Of a DNA stretch of 64,000 nucleotides, positions 11,340 to 23,103 are shown in pieces. The stretch comes from Roridomyces roridus (Eukaryota > Basidiomycota > Agaricomycetes > Agaricales > Mycenaceae), in contig JARKIF010000059.1 in NCBI GenBank assembly GCA_029378245.1, forward strand, positions 1 through 64,000, read 5' to 3'. Positions within the stretch are counted from its first letter, which is position 1; each line of letters begins with the position of its first letter. Made by a program: the position numbers and the translations under genes. A model generated the notes under the pieces. The model saw only the letters and a list, made by a program, of their open reading frames with translations, was not told the origin of the DNA and ran no database searches.

Positions 11340-13328
11340 TCATTCATTCGCAATCCTTGGCTCAAACCGAACGGCGAATGGTTTGATATGACTACATCAC
11401 AGCCATTCAGCCACGTAGCCTGCTCTCGAAGAAAGGCACACGTACCTAGTATGCCCAGAAGTGAACTCGACCTCCTTCAGAAATTGCTCGGGCGATTCGG
11501 GTGAGATATCAAAGTGGTAGAGGAGAGAGGCCATGTTGAGGAGGAGCATCGTTTCTGCCAAGTGTCTTCCTGTGTCTCGTTCAGCCTTCTGAAGCGTGTA
11601 CGTGTCGGCGAAGATCTCACCTGGACACACCCGCCTTCCAAAACCCCACGCCCACCTGTTCGGATCTTGTTGTCCTTGGTCACAGCCATGATTCCCGAGG
11701 AATCGCTCTGGATTAAACGTAAAGGGTTTCGGATACATCTCCGCATCGTGCATTATCGCCCACACGTTCGGCAACACGGTTGTGCCGGCTGGGATCCGAT
11801 ATCCGGCGTATGTATCTTCTTGGGAGACCGAGTGCGGTAGGGCTACAGTGTGTCAGGTGGTTCATTCACCCAAGGAAACAAAAACACCCACCGAGATTAG
11901 CCACAGGCGCGTACCTCAACACTTCTTTCAACACGGCGCCAAGATACGAGGAATTCTTGACATCCGCGACGCTCGGAGCCGCGGATGAAACAAGCATGAT
12001 CTCCTCCCGCGCGCGTTTTTGTATCGCGGGATGGAGGGCCATCAGCATGATGAAGGATGTCGTAGCGGCGATGGTCTAGAATCACAAGTGGCCGGTCAAC
12101 TTTTGGGCTATAAGGAAAACGGAAATGCAAGACGAAACGCACGGTGTCTGTAGCCCCGACGTACAACGCCGCAGCGCTCCATTTCACAACATCTTCGTCT
12201 TCATGATGTGACAGGTGTCGGGAGGTGAACGAAGGGAGGGCGGTCCCTGCTGCCTGTCAAATTCCCCGTTGTCAATTAATTGAACTGCGATTGAGAGACG
12301 ACGGACACTAACCATCTGCTCTTTGACCCACTGATGCGGGACCTCTCCGAGTTCATCCAAAAGCGAACGCCATTCCGCGCCTTGCCGCTTGAAGCCGGCG
12401 CACGGCAGCCACGACGGGATGTATCTTACTACACGTGGATTGAGCGCCAAAATAAAAGGATACTGACGACGCACATATGGGGCAATAATCAACGAGCCAA
12501 CGGCCTGGTTCCATGGCCCAGACTGAGATTTTGGACGATTGTTCCGCTGCGCTGTGGGCGGGTCAGTCGTCATTCCTCGTGGTATGAAAGACGCACGATA
12601 TGAACGGATCACTCTCCTGTGAGATGGAGTACCCGAAAGCAATCTGAGGACGTCAGAGTCGGAAACAATTAACCTGAATACCAAATACCTTCATAATAAC
12701 AGCCGCAGCGTTTCTGATTTTTCAAGTTGATTCAGTCGGCGCGGGAGGATCATTCAGCCAGCCACATACCTGCGTAAATGGCGCCTCCACTCCCCCGGAC
12801 GCTCCACCAACCCACGCATCAAAACGCCCACCTCTTCCTCCAGCGTCTCACTCACATCTGCGGGACTCAAGTTCAACCCACTCTTGAGCAGCCGCCGATA
12901 GAGCTTGTGCCTCGGATACGAGGCTGGAATGTTGAACACGCTGAGTCCCCGCCCGCAGATTAGGTGGTACATCTGGAGTACCGGCCTCTCAGAGTACAGT
13001 TGCGCGCGTCGGTCGAGGAGGTCAGAGACAGCGGTGTGAGTGTTGAGGATGAGGATGTGGCGGTTGTACACTCGGAAGGAGGTCATAGATCCTGAATGAG
13101 TGTGAGATGGATGAGGAGAAGGGATAGGACGTTGTTACCTCCGTAGCGTGCAGCCCACTCGGCGTATTTCTTCCAAGGTTCGGATCTTGGGAGTATTGCG
13201 GTGACACCAGAGATGAAACGACCGCGTGGGCCCGGAGGGAGGGCAAGACGGAGTCTGAGTTTTTCATGGATTGCATAAACAGTTGTGCAGAGAAGAATCG
13301 CAGTGGGCAGACACAGGAGTAGAGACAT
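11340..13328 (-). CDS. Cytochrome P450 monooxygenase (second of a tandem pair)
   Basis: A second complete P450, clearly from a different family than its neighbour. The start MSLLLCLPTAILLCTTVYAI at 13328 is a signal anchor followed by LPPGPRG. Visible motifs are the C-helix region (YPRHKLYRRLLKSGLNLSP), the I-helix YVGATDTT with an intron inside the threonine pair, the K-helix ExxR (LKEVLRYAP), PERF, and the haem loop WGFGRRVCPG, again split by an intron before the last Gly. The haem loop has Trp where Phe is usual, seven residues before the Cys. The last exon is recovered by splicing from about 11450 to an acceptor near 11391, giving HIKPFAVRFEPRIANE and a stop at 11340. Reading through the donor would stop at 11397. 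Mean intron size is about 50 bases. Same strand and adjacency to the first P450 suggest co-location but not shared ancestry. Confidence 0.9.
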
Positions 13329-13753
13329 GGATAATGCAGGGAAGCGGACGCGGACTGAATATCGGGCGCATTATATGCCTCCAATTGATGCAGATACCGC
13401 TGGTTTCGGGAACCGGATGTGTGCGGAAACATCTGCGCTAGACGGATCGGTTGTCGCCTCGTGGGACCAGGCATCGGCCAAGACCTCTCGCCCGTCACAC
13501 CCGACCAGGCGGGAGGCTGCCCCAAGACAGGCTGTGGAACATGTGAGATGATCGCGGGAAAGGCTGTTTCAGCTGGCAACAGAGCGCGAGTTTCGCACCA
13601 TTCTTGACTGGAGAAAAATGCCGTCGACGGATGGTGGTCAGGAGCAAGAGGTGATGAGTCACCTGTTTGAATGGCACGTGCCTTCTTCGCGCGTGTATTT
13701 ATTCCGACAAGCTGCGACAAACAAACAACAATTCTTTCGTCTCGACCATCATC
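13329..13753. other. Divergent promoter region
   Basis: Shared upstream region of the minus-strand P450 and the plus-strand gene at 13754. An AT-rich GTATTTATT at about 13695-13703 may be a TATA-like element for the latter. A long minus-strand open frame across this region and into the next gene has no domain and is antisense. Confidence 0.45.
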
Positions 13754-14459
13754 ATGTCTGCCACCAGCTTCACTCTCGCTGACCTGCCCAACCCCCACGA
13801 CATGACGGACCCGGCCAACATCGCGTTCTTGCAGCAGAAGAAGGACGATGAGGGTGCTGCCCCGAAAAAAACCACGGTGCGTGACGCGTCGTGTCATGTC
13901 GCGTTCCCTGCTGACCCTCTCTCAGTCCAAGAAACGCAAATCCGAGGAGGGTGCCTCCGGTTCCACCGCGAAGAAGGCCAAGAAGGCCGCTGCGGGTGGC
14001 GACGCCGAGCCCAAAGACCTCTTCAGCATCACCCTCCCCGGCGACGAGAACGCCGAGGTCGAGATCCTCGACAGCTGCGACGAGTTGCGACGCAAGATCA
14101 ACGCCCTCCTTCGCACGGGCACCATCACCAAGGCCGCGTTCCTCCGTGACATCTCGCGTGCCGCCTACACCGACGCGCCAAACATCCAGTCCAAGCAGCT
14201 CACGGACTTTCTCAGCAAGAAGGGCGCCACGGCTGGCAGTACCAGTCGGGTCTGTTACGCGTCGTACGTGTATTTTGAGAAGAAGCGCGTGGCGGAGGGG
14301 AAGGCGAAGAGCAAGCATCGCAAGGATATGGAGGATCGGTGGGAGGGGAAGGGCGGGTTGCCTCAGCAGAGAGAGAGGGGATACTGGGTCGGGCCTGGAG
14401 ACAAGGTCGTTCAGGACTCGTTGGGGTCGGTGCGTACCATTCCTGGTGGTCGCTTCTAA
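13754..14459 (+). CDS. DUF7726-type nuclear-like protein
   Basis: Two exons (13754-13876 and 13926-14459) give 218 residues. The first exon starts MSATSFTLADLPNPHDMTDP. The second opens with a basic stretch (SKKRKSEEGAS...AKKAKKA) that looks like a nuclear localisation signal. The conserved part follows: DELRRKINALLRTGTITKAA, then NIQSKQLTDFLSKKGATAGS and a YVYFEKKRVAEGKAKSKHRK basic helix. I know this pattern from fungal proteins with DUF7726, whose function is not known. A role in DNA or chromatin binding is only inference from the basic composition and helix pattern. The intron (13877-13925) is a clean GTGCGT...CTCTCAG. Confidence 0.82.
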
Positions 14460-14825
14460 TGTGTAGTGCGCTTGTTGTCAAACTGTAATCCGTTCTAATC
14501 GTACTCTATCTTGGTCCTTTCTCTCGCTCCTCTGCGCTAACTCGGTTCTGAATGTACCAGCTCATTGATCTTCGAAGGTCTTCCACTCGCCTCATCTAGT
14601 ACTTACGTGCGCTGGGCAAAAACCTCTATCTTCCCGGTCGGACATTCTTGGAAGGCTGGCCCGGCTGCCTCTGACTCAACTGGATGGGCGCGCGATGAAA
14701 CAACACGATCAAGATTACATTTCAACACACACTCAGAACACTCCTCCTACAAAACACGCATAACTGAAGTACTGAACACTAAAAATTCGCTGAACCAGAA
14801 CACAAACGGGAAGCCGGAAATTTGA
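14460..14825. other. 3' intergenic region
   Basis: Tail-to-tail spacer between the DUF7726 gene and the minus-strand secreted-protein gene. I see nothing in it beyond expected 3' ends. Confidence 0.5.
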
Positions 14826-15700
14826 TCAAGAGTGGATAACCCTGCGTTTCGTGAGCACTTTTCTTCTTTGCATCGAAACACTAGCGCAGACGTACTCAAA
14901 GACCCAATCCAAAGTCGTAGCCGGGAGTGCAGAGTTGACCGGCAAGGCAAGCCCACCGGATTGGCCGACGGCAATGCAGCCGTTGTTAAGGGTGGGACCG
15001 AGGGTTTGCTGGAAGCGTATTCAAGTCAGTTCAATGCCCCTTGAACCGACAAGTTGTGAATGAATCTCACAGTGATTTCAGAGAAACAAAACTCCAAAGT
15101 GGCGGCGGCGTTCTCGTTGTTCCAGACGTAGGCGCACGTTCCGAGAGTGAACTCTTCGGCGAGGCCAGGGCCGACGCTGAACAGGGCCGGGTCTATCGCA
15201 GCAGCATAAGTTCCTCTCGCTCCACAAGTACGATGAAATGAAGGCATACCACCCGCAGCCTCAAAAACGGAGATTATAGCGCTATTGAGAGTATTGCAGT
15301 CCCCGACGGCGGGGGCTGTGCCTGCGTTGGTGATGCATGCGAAGTTGATGGTTTCTGGCAGCGAAGGACGCGTTAATTAACAAGCTTCATATCGGTCATG
15401 GCCATACCAGCGACGCAAGCGTTGATGACCTGTCTCTTGTTATGTCCGGCGTTGGCCAGCGCTGCGGGGCACGCCTTGGTGGAGACGCTGAGAACGTCCC
15501 CGGTCGGGGTGGTAAAGTTGCGCGTCTGGACGTGGACGCGCTCGCTCGCTTGGCAAGAGGCGCTGCTTTGGGCTTCGAATTCAACGGTGAGCGCGGTGAC
15601 GGTGGTGAGAGTGTAGATTCTCACTGGTCTGAGGGAGTGCTGCGAGGACCGCGGTGGAGGCGAGAGCGACGATGGCCAGGAGGTTGGTTGAGAACTTCAT
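14826..15700 (-). CDS. Secreted protein of unknown function
   Basis: Starts at 15700 with a clear signal peptide (MKFSTNLLAIVALASTAVLA). About five exons fit. Exon 1 is 15700-15625 and exon 2 begins at 15572 (TQSSASCQASERVHVQTRNF). Later exons contain INFACITNAGTAPAVGDCNT, AAIDPALFSVGPGLAEEFTL and LGPTLNNGCIAVGQSGGLAL. Several cysteines suggest disulphides in a small extracellular protein. The end is least certain: the frame closes at 14826, but another intron near the GTCTTTGAG at the 3' end would give a different tail. I do not recognise the family. It could be a cysteine-bearing cell-wall or effector-like protein, but nothing in the sequence proves this. Confidence 0.65.
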
Positions 15701-16793
15701 TTTCGCTTGAGTTGGGAGGTCTTGACTCTCTGAGCTTGTTTCAACTTGAATTCTGACGGGGTTTATGTACCTCTTTCTACCCGCTTATTCAGCACCTGGC
15801 CAGGGCCAAGACCACCCACATCGAGGATATTTGTTTCCTGTCGCTGCTTGACAGTACAACACCCGGCCTGAGTCCTGACAGTGGTGGTGCCTCCCTCTTC
15901 TTCGAATGTCGACTGGCATCACATCAAATTCTGAGCAAGTTAGAAGTAGGGACGTGAGACCGAGTTGTAACCAACCTTCATTTTGAACACGGACGACTGG
16001 ATGGGTATTATATTCAGGATGGCAAAGAAATTGAACCAGGCGAAAAGATCGTTCGCTGCGTGTACAGGGTCGGGGAGCAGCGCTGCCCTTGGGAGCGATT
16101 AGGCAATCGGCGAAGGGATACCCCGGACGCCTAGAGGAGTCAGAAGCTCGAAATAGACAGGGAAATCTTCCGGATCACCGGCACCGTGACTCATTCCTTG
16201 CTTGACGGCAGACATCTGGAATGAACTGTGGCATGCATTTCGTATGCGTCTTTACAAGCTCCGGGGGAATCAAACGGAGGGAGAAAAAAGAGAGATACTT
16301 AGGAGGCTTGGAGGTCGTGAAATCGCCACACTTCACTGTCGGCCGCGGAGGGAGTATGTCTCTGCGAATAAATCCAGCCCAGTTTCCGAGGAAATCTAAA
16401 AATTGGTCCGCAGCCGGCACGAGTAAGTGCTTGGAAAGCCCCAGGGAAGCATGAACTAAGCAGCGTTTCCTGCGGGCGGCCACGCAGCCAGATTGTTGTG
16501 ATACACGCAGCCAATAGCAAGACCTCACCCTGTGAGCAGGGTCCTTCCATCTGTATTTTATGCCGCGGCGAGTGCCTCAGGCCTGCCTTGGGAGAGGAAG
16601 CAAGATGATCCGGGACGGACCTTCGTCGCTGTTCGATACCTTGATTGCTCGAGCTTGTCTTGAGCTTGTCTGCGATGGCTGATCGCATCAATCCTTTCTT
16701 TCACCCATACCACCATCACCTCCGCGGCACAGGCGAGTAACGGTCTTTCCTCGCCCTGTATGCCATTCAAATGCCCTCTAAAGCGCTGAACAG
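15701..16793. other. Intergenic region
   Basis: About 1.1 kb with no gene I can support. The first part should hold the promoter of the secreted-protein gene at 15700. Overlapping minus-strand frames between 16175 and 16690 have no domain I recognise. Confidence 0.4.
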
Positions 16794-17656
16794 ATGTCTG
16801 ATCCCTTGCGAGGGCCATCCATGCCGTTGGAGCTCGAGCGGGCCATCTTCGAAGAGGTCGCGTACCAGGAGCCGTTGTATGTCCCCCGGTTGATGTTGGT
16901 GGCATGGCGCGTCAAGAAGTGGCACTGATTTCTCCAGGATCGAGCGGTATCTTTATCGCATCCTCCTGTTCGCCGGCGGCGGACGGGCGCTGCATGGCAT
17001 GCACGGATACCCGTATAACGACACCGGCTTCGAGACCGCTTATGCTCGTCTTACCTCTTTGCCCACGGACCTCCTCAAGAACTCTGTCCGACATCTCCTT
17101 GTCAGGATGTGGGAAGATCAGCGGACACATTTTTTACTCGGCACCTGCTCTCTTGTCCAAAATTTGTGGGGATCCCCACCTGGTCAGCTTGAGCGTCTGG
17201 GCAGCCTCCCGTTGAGACGTCTCCACTGCAAACTCTCTGCGGTATTCAGCCCACAACCCATCGAGTCTTCACCCACCGCTTGTTCTCCCACGTGACACAT
17301 CTGGAGTTTTTCGACCGTGACTTATTCCCGTCTTGGTCTGGTCTTGCCTCCATTCCGCACCTCACACATCTGACCTTTGAAGAGATAGATTTCCTCTCCG
17401 TCGTCCCGGATCTATTGCGCACATGCGCATCCCTCCGCGTCCTGGTATTCCTCGCACCCTTCTCGCCGATGCCCCGATGTGTCGCAGGAGCTCAGGCAGG
17501 ATCAGCGCTTCGTTGTCATCATTGCAGTGCAGCGACTTCATCAAGGACTGTCATATGGGGGCTCTGACGGGTGTGGATTTTTGGTCCCGCGCGGAAGATT
17601 TTGTCGGGAAGCGGAAGGCAGGAGAGGTTGATCGTCAGTCCTTTACACCCGCGTAG
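16794..17656 (+). pseudogene. F-box-like family pseudogene
   Basis: Remnant of a basidiomycete F-box/LRR-like family gene. It begins MSDPLRGPSMPLELERAIFE at 16794, continues IERYLYRILLF from 16938 in a second frame, then HVTHLEFFDRDLFPSWSGLA (about 17289 on) in a third, and ends with DFWSRAEDFVGKRKAGEVDR (stop 17654-17656) after one more frame change near 17520. The first frame change coincides with a 19-base GT...AG gap (16919-16937). The other two, near 17260 and 17520, have no splice signals. Two frame breaks in the body make a working protein unlikely. It was probably about 280 residues long. Confidence 0.7.
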
Positions 17657-17859
17657 TGTTCTTCAATTGACTGGCTTCTCTAGGTTTGCAGTGTGTCATT
17701 GAGGACGATGCAAGTACACTTCTTCCGTGACGCCTATGTACTTGGTTCCCCGTGTTGATGGCGGGGCACAATAAGGACGCTTCAGCTTCAGATATTCTTA
17801 TCCGCCCTGTGGCAGGGAGGTTCAGCATGGTTTCAATTGCATTTTATTGTAAGAAAGCC

Positions 17860-18575
17860 TCATCGCATGGACTCACAGTACTGCTTTACAAGTGGTCGGG
17901 CTTCAAGCTGCGGAACCTTGACTGAGATGTCCCATTCGGTGGTCCGTCCTAGCTGGTTTATGCACAAAGGGAAGTCTCCTTGTACACTTGCAGCCCAGCT
18001 CTTTTCCGTTGTCTTTGAGTCGGGTCCACGGCAGCGATCCAACTGTGATTCTGAAACAGCCACTTGTGTGGGAGTATATCTCTGGATCTTGTTCAGCTAC
18101 TAGGTACGTCGCCCCGGCTCGATACTCCTTGGCTTTAAAACACCGAACGGGAACTAAACCACAGCCGAGCAGCACAACCTCGACCGCGGCGCCACACAAC
18201 TTTGTCTAATGAGCAACAGGTTGCTTAGGCTACCCAGCCAACTCACCAGGAGCCACAGCAGTGGTTCGGACTCGGACATACGAGACATGATATCAGTGAG
18301 TGACCAATACACAACCAACGAGACTTGAGAACTTACAAGGAGGCAACTGTTCCCAGGTTACTCTTTGTTCGTCACGATGCATATGAGAAAGAAAACACAA
18401 GACGTACCCCGGGACCACCCGGTGTATATGCCAGTCAGTCAGCTGCGGCGCTGACCCATAGAATAGACATACATTCGCCAACGCGCGCCTGAAGAGACGC
18501 TGGCGTGGAAACCACGGCTTGAGTCAGCGCAAGGAGAAGCACGGCTTTTGAGAGGAGGTCGAGCTTGAAAAACAT
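17860..18575 (-). CDS. Probable small secreted protein, exon structure uncertain
   Basis: Starts at 18575 with a strong signal peptide (MFFKLDLLSKAVLLLALTQA) and a TATA box about 50 bases upstream. After VVSTPASLQARVGE a donor GTATGT is available, followed by several short exons. The last recognisable coding block near 17880-18045 reads LDRCRGPDSKTTEKSWAASV, then GDFPLCINQLGRTTEWDISV. Cysteines are spread through the exons. I could not settle all junctions, so a pseudogene cannot be excluded. No family recognised. Confidence 0.45.
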
Positions 18576-18622
18576 TGGTGTTGTGGGTAATTGGTGTGCT
18601 ATAGCAGGACTCGCCAACCGCC

Positions 18623-18629
18623 TTTTATA
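18623..18629 (-). promoter_or_regulatory. TATA box of the secreted-protein gene at 18575
   Basis: TATAAAA on the minus strand, about 50 bases upstream of the ATG at 18575. Confidence 0.55.
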
Positions 18630-20790
18630 CGGGTAAGCTTACGGCTAATGCAATATAACCAGATACAAAAATGTGCTAATTCCGTGCGTGCGATCGCATT
18701 GAAAGGCAGGATTGGGTGAATCCAACCGGGTAACTGGTCATCCCGTTCACACCTCTAAGTGAGTCGATTGTCAGATGTTGGATTGGTCTGAGGGCACCGG
18801 AGGTAGGTCAGGCGAGGCAAAAGACCACCATTTCTCCAGACAATTCATACTTCTTGAAATCATCTCCGCGAATCCAACCGGATTATAGACCACTCCGCAA
18901 ATCAACTTAAGGCTCCAAAATCTCGTCGATGCCAGTCCCTCTCCCTTGTACAAGAATCAACTGTTTTCAGGGGCAGCAGATGTTGGACGTCAGTAGCACG
19001 CAGCTGAGATTCATTCACTTGTTTACAGGGGACAAGGCCTCCTGGTCGACTGGTATTTATGCAATTTGGAGAGTGGCCATTGGCGCCCAAGAAGGAGCAC
19101 CAGTGTGGTTGGATATGCGTATTGAGGGGGCAAAATATCTATGCGACAAACCCGCAGGATATATTGTAGGTGAACGTCTGACCGAAATTAAACTCACGGG
19201 CCGCCCAGCGCTGCCGCTTTTGAATACACTGACTTCATCCTTCGTCCTGGTATGTATGTATCAGTGCACTTGAGGTTTGGCCCGCGTCCCTTTGAGTTAC
19301 TACTCTTCCACCATTGGCCTGGGTGAACTGCTGATGGTGGCAACGGGAAATAGAAGATAGCTATGTATGTATACTGCAATGTTCGGCCCACAGGAACCAG
19401 ATTCACGGAGGCCGTTGCTAGATCCTGTGCTCGTTCTGGTCAAACTAAGCGTCAAACTCAGAGGTGTGGAGGGCCCCGCTTCTTCAAAGCCACACCCGGT
19501 GTCCATTGAAACGCGCCATGGCCAGGGAGAACCCTCAACAACGTGTGCCGCGTAAGCAAACAGAGGGAGCAGAATAGACCTGAATACTCACTCTCAGAAC
19601 AAGCGCAACGCCATCCCGGCGGTTTCGACGAACCAAAATCGCATCATGACGGATTTGAATTACGCGGGCCGACCACAGATCAAGGCAGCTGATGGAATTA
19701 CGTCACCCGAAAATTTCCCTCAGTCGAAAACTCGATTTTTTTTCTACATACGACAAAGTACAGAAATGCCTCGAAGATTCCATCAGACAGACGCTCGACT
19801 CGCTGGCTTCCCTCCCAACGGCCCTTTCGAGCACAATGGGAGGAGAAACCAAACGTCCTCGAGACCAGCGCGGAGGCTGGTCATGTTCTCGGTTAAACGA
19901 GTGAGCGCGAAAGTCATCGAGTGGAATTGAAGGATGCGGCATTTGTAAAAATGCGAGACTCGGTCAGTTTCTATAAAAAGATCCTGATGAGTATGTATCT
20001 GAGGATTTCGACTGTCAGCGCGCGGGCTTTATAGGATTTGAGGGTGGTCCGTGCGCGGGGTGGTGCACGTGGTGCGCGCTGATTGATGCTCCGGTCTTGT
20101 AGTACCGGTGTATTCGGACTTCACAGGCAGGGTCTGCCAGTGGTCCGTCTGAGCTGACGACTTCAAACGACGAGGATCGCCCACTTACTCGGCCATTTGT
20201 TGAGCGACAAAGGTGTAGTCGCATTGTAGTCGCCATCAATGTTTGTTCGTGATGACCGATCATGGCGAATCCGGATCACCACCTCTTCCTTTTCACCACC
20301 ATGGCCCTCCATGTGCAGACTCCGGGAACGACGCGGCGAACCTCCCTTTTCACGCTGAGAGGTCACCCGCTGCAACTTGATATCTGGATTCCTGAGAACG
20401 CACCGCTAGTCTACCCGTGTCACCGTGGATTGGCGGGTTGATGGACACGGCGAGGGCACGGCCAAGCGTCCGCCAAATCTGTTGACAGGCGCCCGCCTTC
20501 CTGGCTTGCGTCTGAAACCTAGGTCCTAGGTATCTCAGTTGATTCAGTCCCCTCCGTCCTCAGTATCCGCTGCTCGACGGAAGCTCGGAAGCTCGGGTCG
20601 TTTGTACATGTCCCAGCTCCTTCTTGGTTCCTTCCCAGTATTTCGGCCCATGAAGATGCCAAGTCCCTCTTGCCGAGCCATCGCCGTGAAATACCGGCGC
20701 TCCCCGAGCCCAAGTATCAATCAAATGTGAAATGCAGGACAGAGTCGCCTCGGAAATCCCTCCGTGAGCGCGCTCGCAGAGTTATTTCCC
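18630..20790. other. Gene-poor region
   Basis: About 2.2 kb without a gene I can support on either strand. Open frames at 18929-19273 and 19646-19930 are short, lack an initiation context I trust and show no domain. Confidence 0.4.
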
Positions 20791-20797
20791 TATAAAA
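20791..20797 (+). promoter_or_regulatory. TATA box of the secreted-protein gene at 20834
   Basis: TATAAAA located 37 bases before the ATG at 20834, a usual position in fungal secreted-protein genes. Confidence 0.6.
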
Positions 20798-20833
20798 GCT
20801 CTAACTTGATGCCCATACCCACCAATATCAACG

Positions 20834-22173
20834 ATGCGACTTCCCTTTGGGCTTGTGTTACTATGTCTCCCGGCGTCCACGGTACTTGGGAAGCTCCTGC
20901 TTGACCTAGGTGCGCCGCTGGCAACCGTAGTCGACCCAGGCAGAAGGAGAAAATGGACAAGATCAGAGACTTTGCGACAGATATCGCTCTCATACAGGAT
21001 GTCGAATTCTTTGCCCGCAATTTTGGTGCCCTGGGGGCTTGTAAGTTTCGTTCTCTCCTCTCGCGCCACTACCTCATCTTTGTAGATTTTGATGCCACGG
21101 CACCCGGTTCAAAGCCACCGCGCTGCGTGTTCAGAACCTCCTGGCCGAAATCACTCCCGATTCTCCCGAAGCCAAGTGTGTTTCGCTCCTCATCCGTTGC
21201 CACGAGAATGACTGTGATCCTCAGCCTCCCTGTGGAGTTCAATGCATGGCTGCGAGATCTCCAGGGGACGTATGTATCCTGCCGGATGCACGTACGTCTT
21301 GAACTCTCAAACGGAAGAGTGCTGACGTTTCTAGTTCCCGCGCGACTAATGTCTACAACTATTACAAGAAGCAGATGAAAAGGTCAAGGATGCGACGGGC
21401 GCGGGTCCTCCCAATGTCAAGTGCTTCCCTGTATATGCTGCAACTGCGGTGTGTTTTCAAACCACACACGGAAGTGAATTTACTGACAAAACGATTCAGT
21501 CACTCCTCAAAGCTTCAATTTCGCTGTAGCTATTCATCCGTCTATCTTTTGGGGCCCATTCACATGGTTCGTAGAACTTGCTTCCCGCTCCGCCTACGTT
21601 TCCGTCCTGCGACATGCCCGGTACTAAAGGACGATTCATGATAACGCGGGATTATGCTGGTAATCCTGTCTACAGCGCCGCCGCTGCCTGGACAATCATG
21701 GGCTCCGGAAATGCGGTATGTGGTTGACGCTCCTTCATACACTGAAACTCACCGTTCAACACACTTTTCATCAGCAATACTACGCACTCGGGCCAGGAAC
21801 GTCCCTTGCAGCGGGCGAGCACTTCATTGTCAATGATCTCTCCACGAGCTGCAACGGACACTGCAACGGCGTGTACGAGATGGCCCTCGCTCCCGCCGGC
21901 ACCGGCTACTCCGCTGCGAACATTGAACTCAACTGCAACGGCCAGACCGGCAACAAGCTGGTTGCCGCGTCTTTCCACTTTGTTGTCAACGGTCAGCAGC
22001 TGCAATGTGTCGTGATTAACAAGAACGACGGGACGAATGCGTATTTCACCATCTATGGGCCGACGGTGGCTGCTGCCAAGACTTGTGCCAACGCTGCGGT
22101 CACGGAAGAGCTCGCGGCCATGTACCCGAATGCTGATCTCTCGTCGGCGGATTTTGGAATCGACCCGTCGTAG
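20834..22173 (+). CDS. Secreted protein of unknown function, multi-exon
   Basis: Begins with a signal peptide (MRLPFGLVLLCLPASTVLGK). The second coding block contains MDKIRDFATDIALIQDVEFF, then FARNFGALGA before a GTAAGT donor, and suggests a helical domain. Further exons follow. The well-defined end is one exon from an acceptor near 21777: YYALGPGTSLAAGEHFIVND, then AANIELNCNGQTGNKLVAAS, closing ADLSSADFGIDPS at 22173. The preceding exon ends RDYAGNPVYSAAAAWTIMGS. Cysteines and glycine-rich composition fit an extracellular protein. I could not fix the middle exons (about 21170-21600). I do not recognise the family. Confidence 0.6.
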
Positions 22174-23103
22174 TTGTATTTTCCTTATACAACCTAATTT
22201 TTTCATCCATGCGAACTTTGAGAGTTGGTACTTGGTCTGGAGTAGACTGTGGTGCAGACTCCCTTATCCGAGGAGTACATATCCGAAAGGCCTCGAGCAC
22301 ACAAGCGGGGCGGTTTCCACCACGAATGCCAGCGACGGGTCTTTGCAACAATTGGAAACAAAACCAAAGAAACGGGAGACAGTCAGGCTGGCAGGGGCTT
22401 TGTTCCGTCTACCACTTCAACACGGCCGCCGATCATCGGATCAGTAGTTCCAGGGCAAATGAGTCACTGCGGCGATGCTCTACGCGCTCTCTTTCTTTGT
22501 TACCGCCATGAGTCCCATGACTCGACTTCAGGCTCTGTCAGCACCTCCTCCCAGCTTAGACCAATTCCTTGTTCCTGCCGACGTCTCAAACCCCGAAATT
22601 TCCGTCGACCGCGGCTAATGGAAATTGGAGCGACAGTGAATCAGTCATGTCGTCCGCGTCGGAGCGCTTGTGCCTGACAATGGAAACAAACCGTCTACTG
22701 CTGCGGACTCGCCGCTTCATTCAGTCTCAGGGTTGTCCTGCTGCATAGTCAGACTGCTGCGGATAGTCATCAAGCTTGATAAAGAAATTCATCCATTTCG
22801 TCTTTTTTCTGTTCTCGAGTGCCATTTTTACCCCTCACCGCTTTCCACAGGCTTCCTGTGTCCTCAGAGCTGTGAAGTCCGACGAAATCCTCACAAAAGG
22901 CCACGCAAAGGGCGCAACCCACGCAGTCACCGGAGGCCTCAGATCACTGTGCTTATCAATCTTCGACATAGACGGCTGCGACTGCGGTGCATTTCGTTAA
23001 TCTAAACTATGACTCGACTCGAGCGCTTACAAGTTCAATTTAAAGGTCGCGGAAAGGATGTTCGTCATACAAACCTTCCTCACCGCGCGCCCCACCCAGC
23101 ACA
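22174..23103. other. Intergenic region
   Basis: About 0.9 kb. It should hold the promoter of the arrestin-like gene at 23104. Open frames here lack recognisable domains. Confidence 0.4.

Noticed and set aside
13022..13897. Minus-strand open frame of 291 residues
   Set aside because: It overlaps the P450 promoter and the start of the DUF7726 gene, has no domain, and is antisense to better-supported coding sequence.
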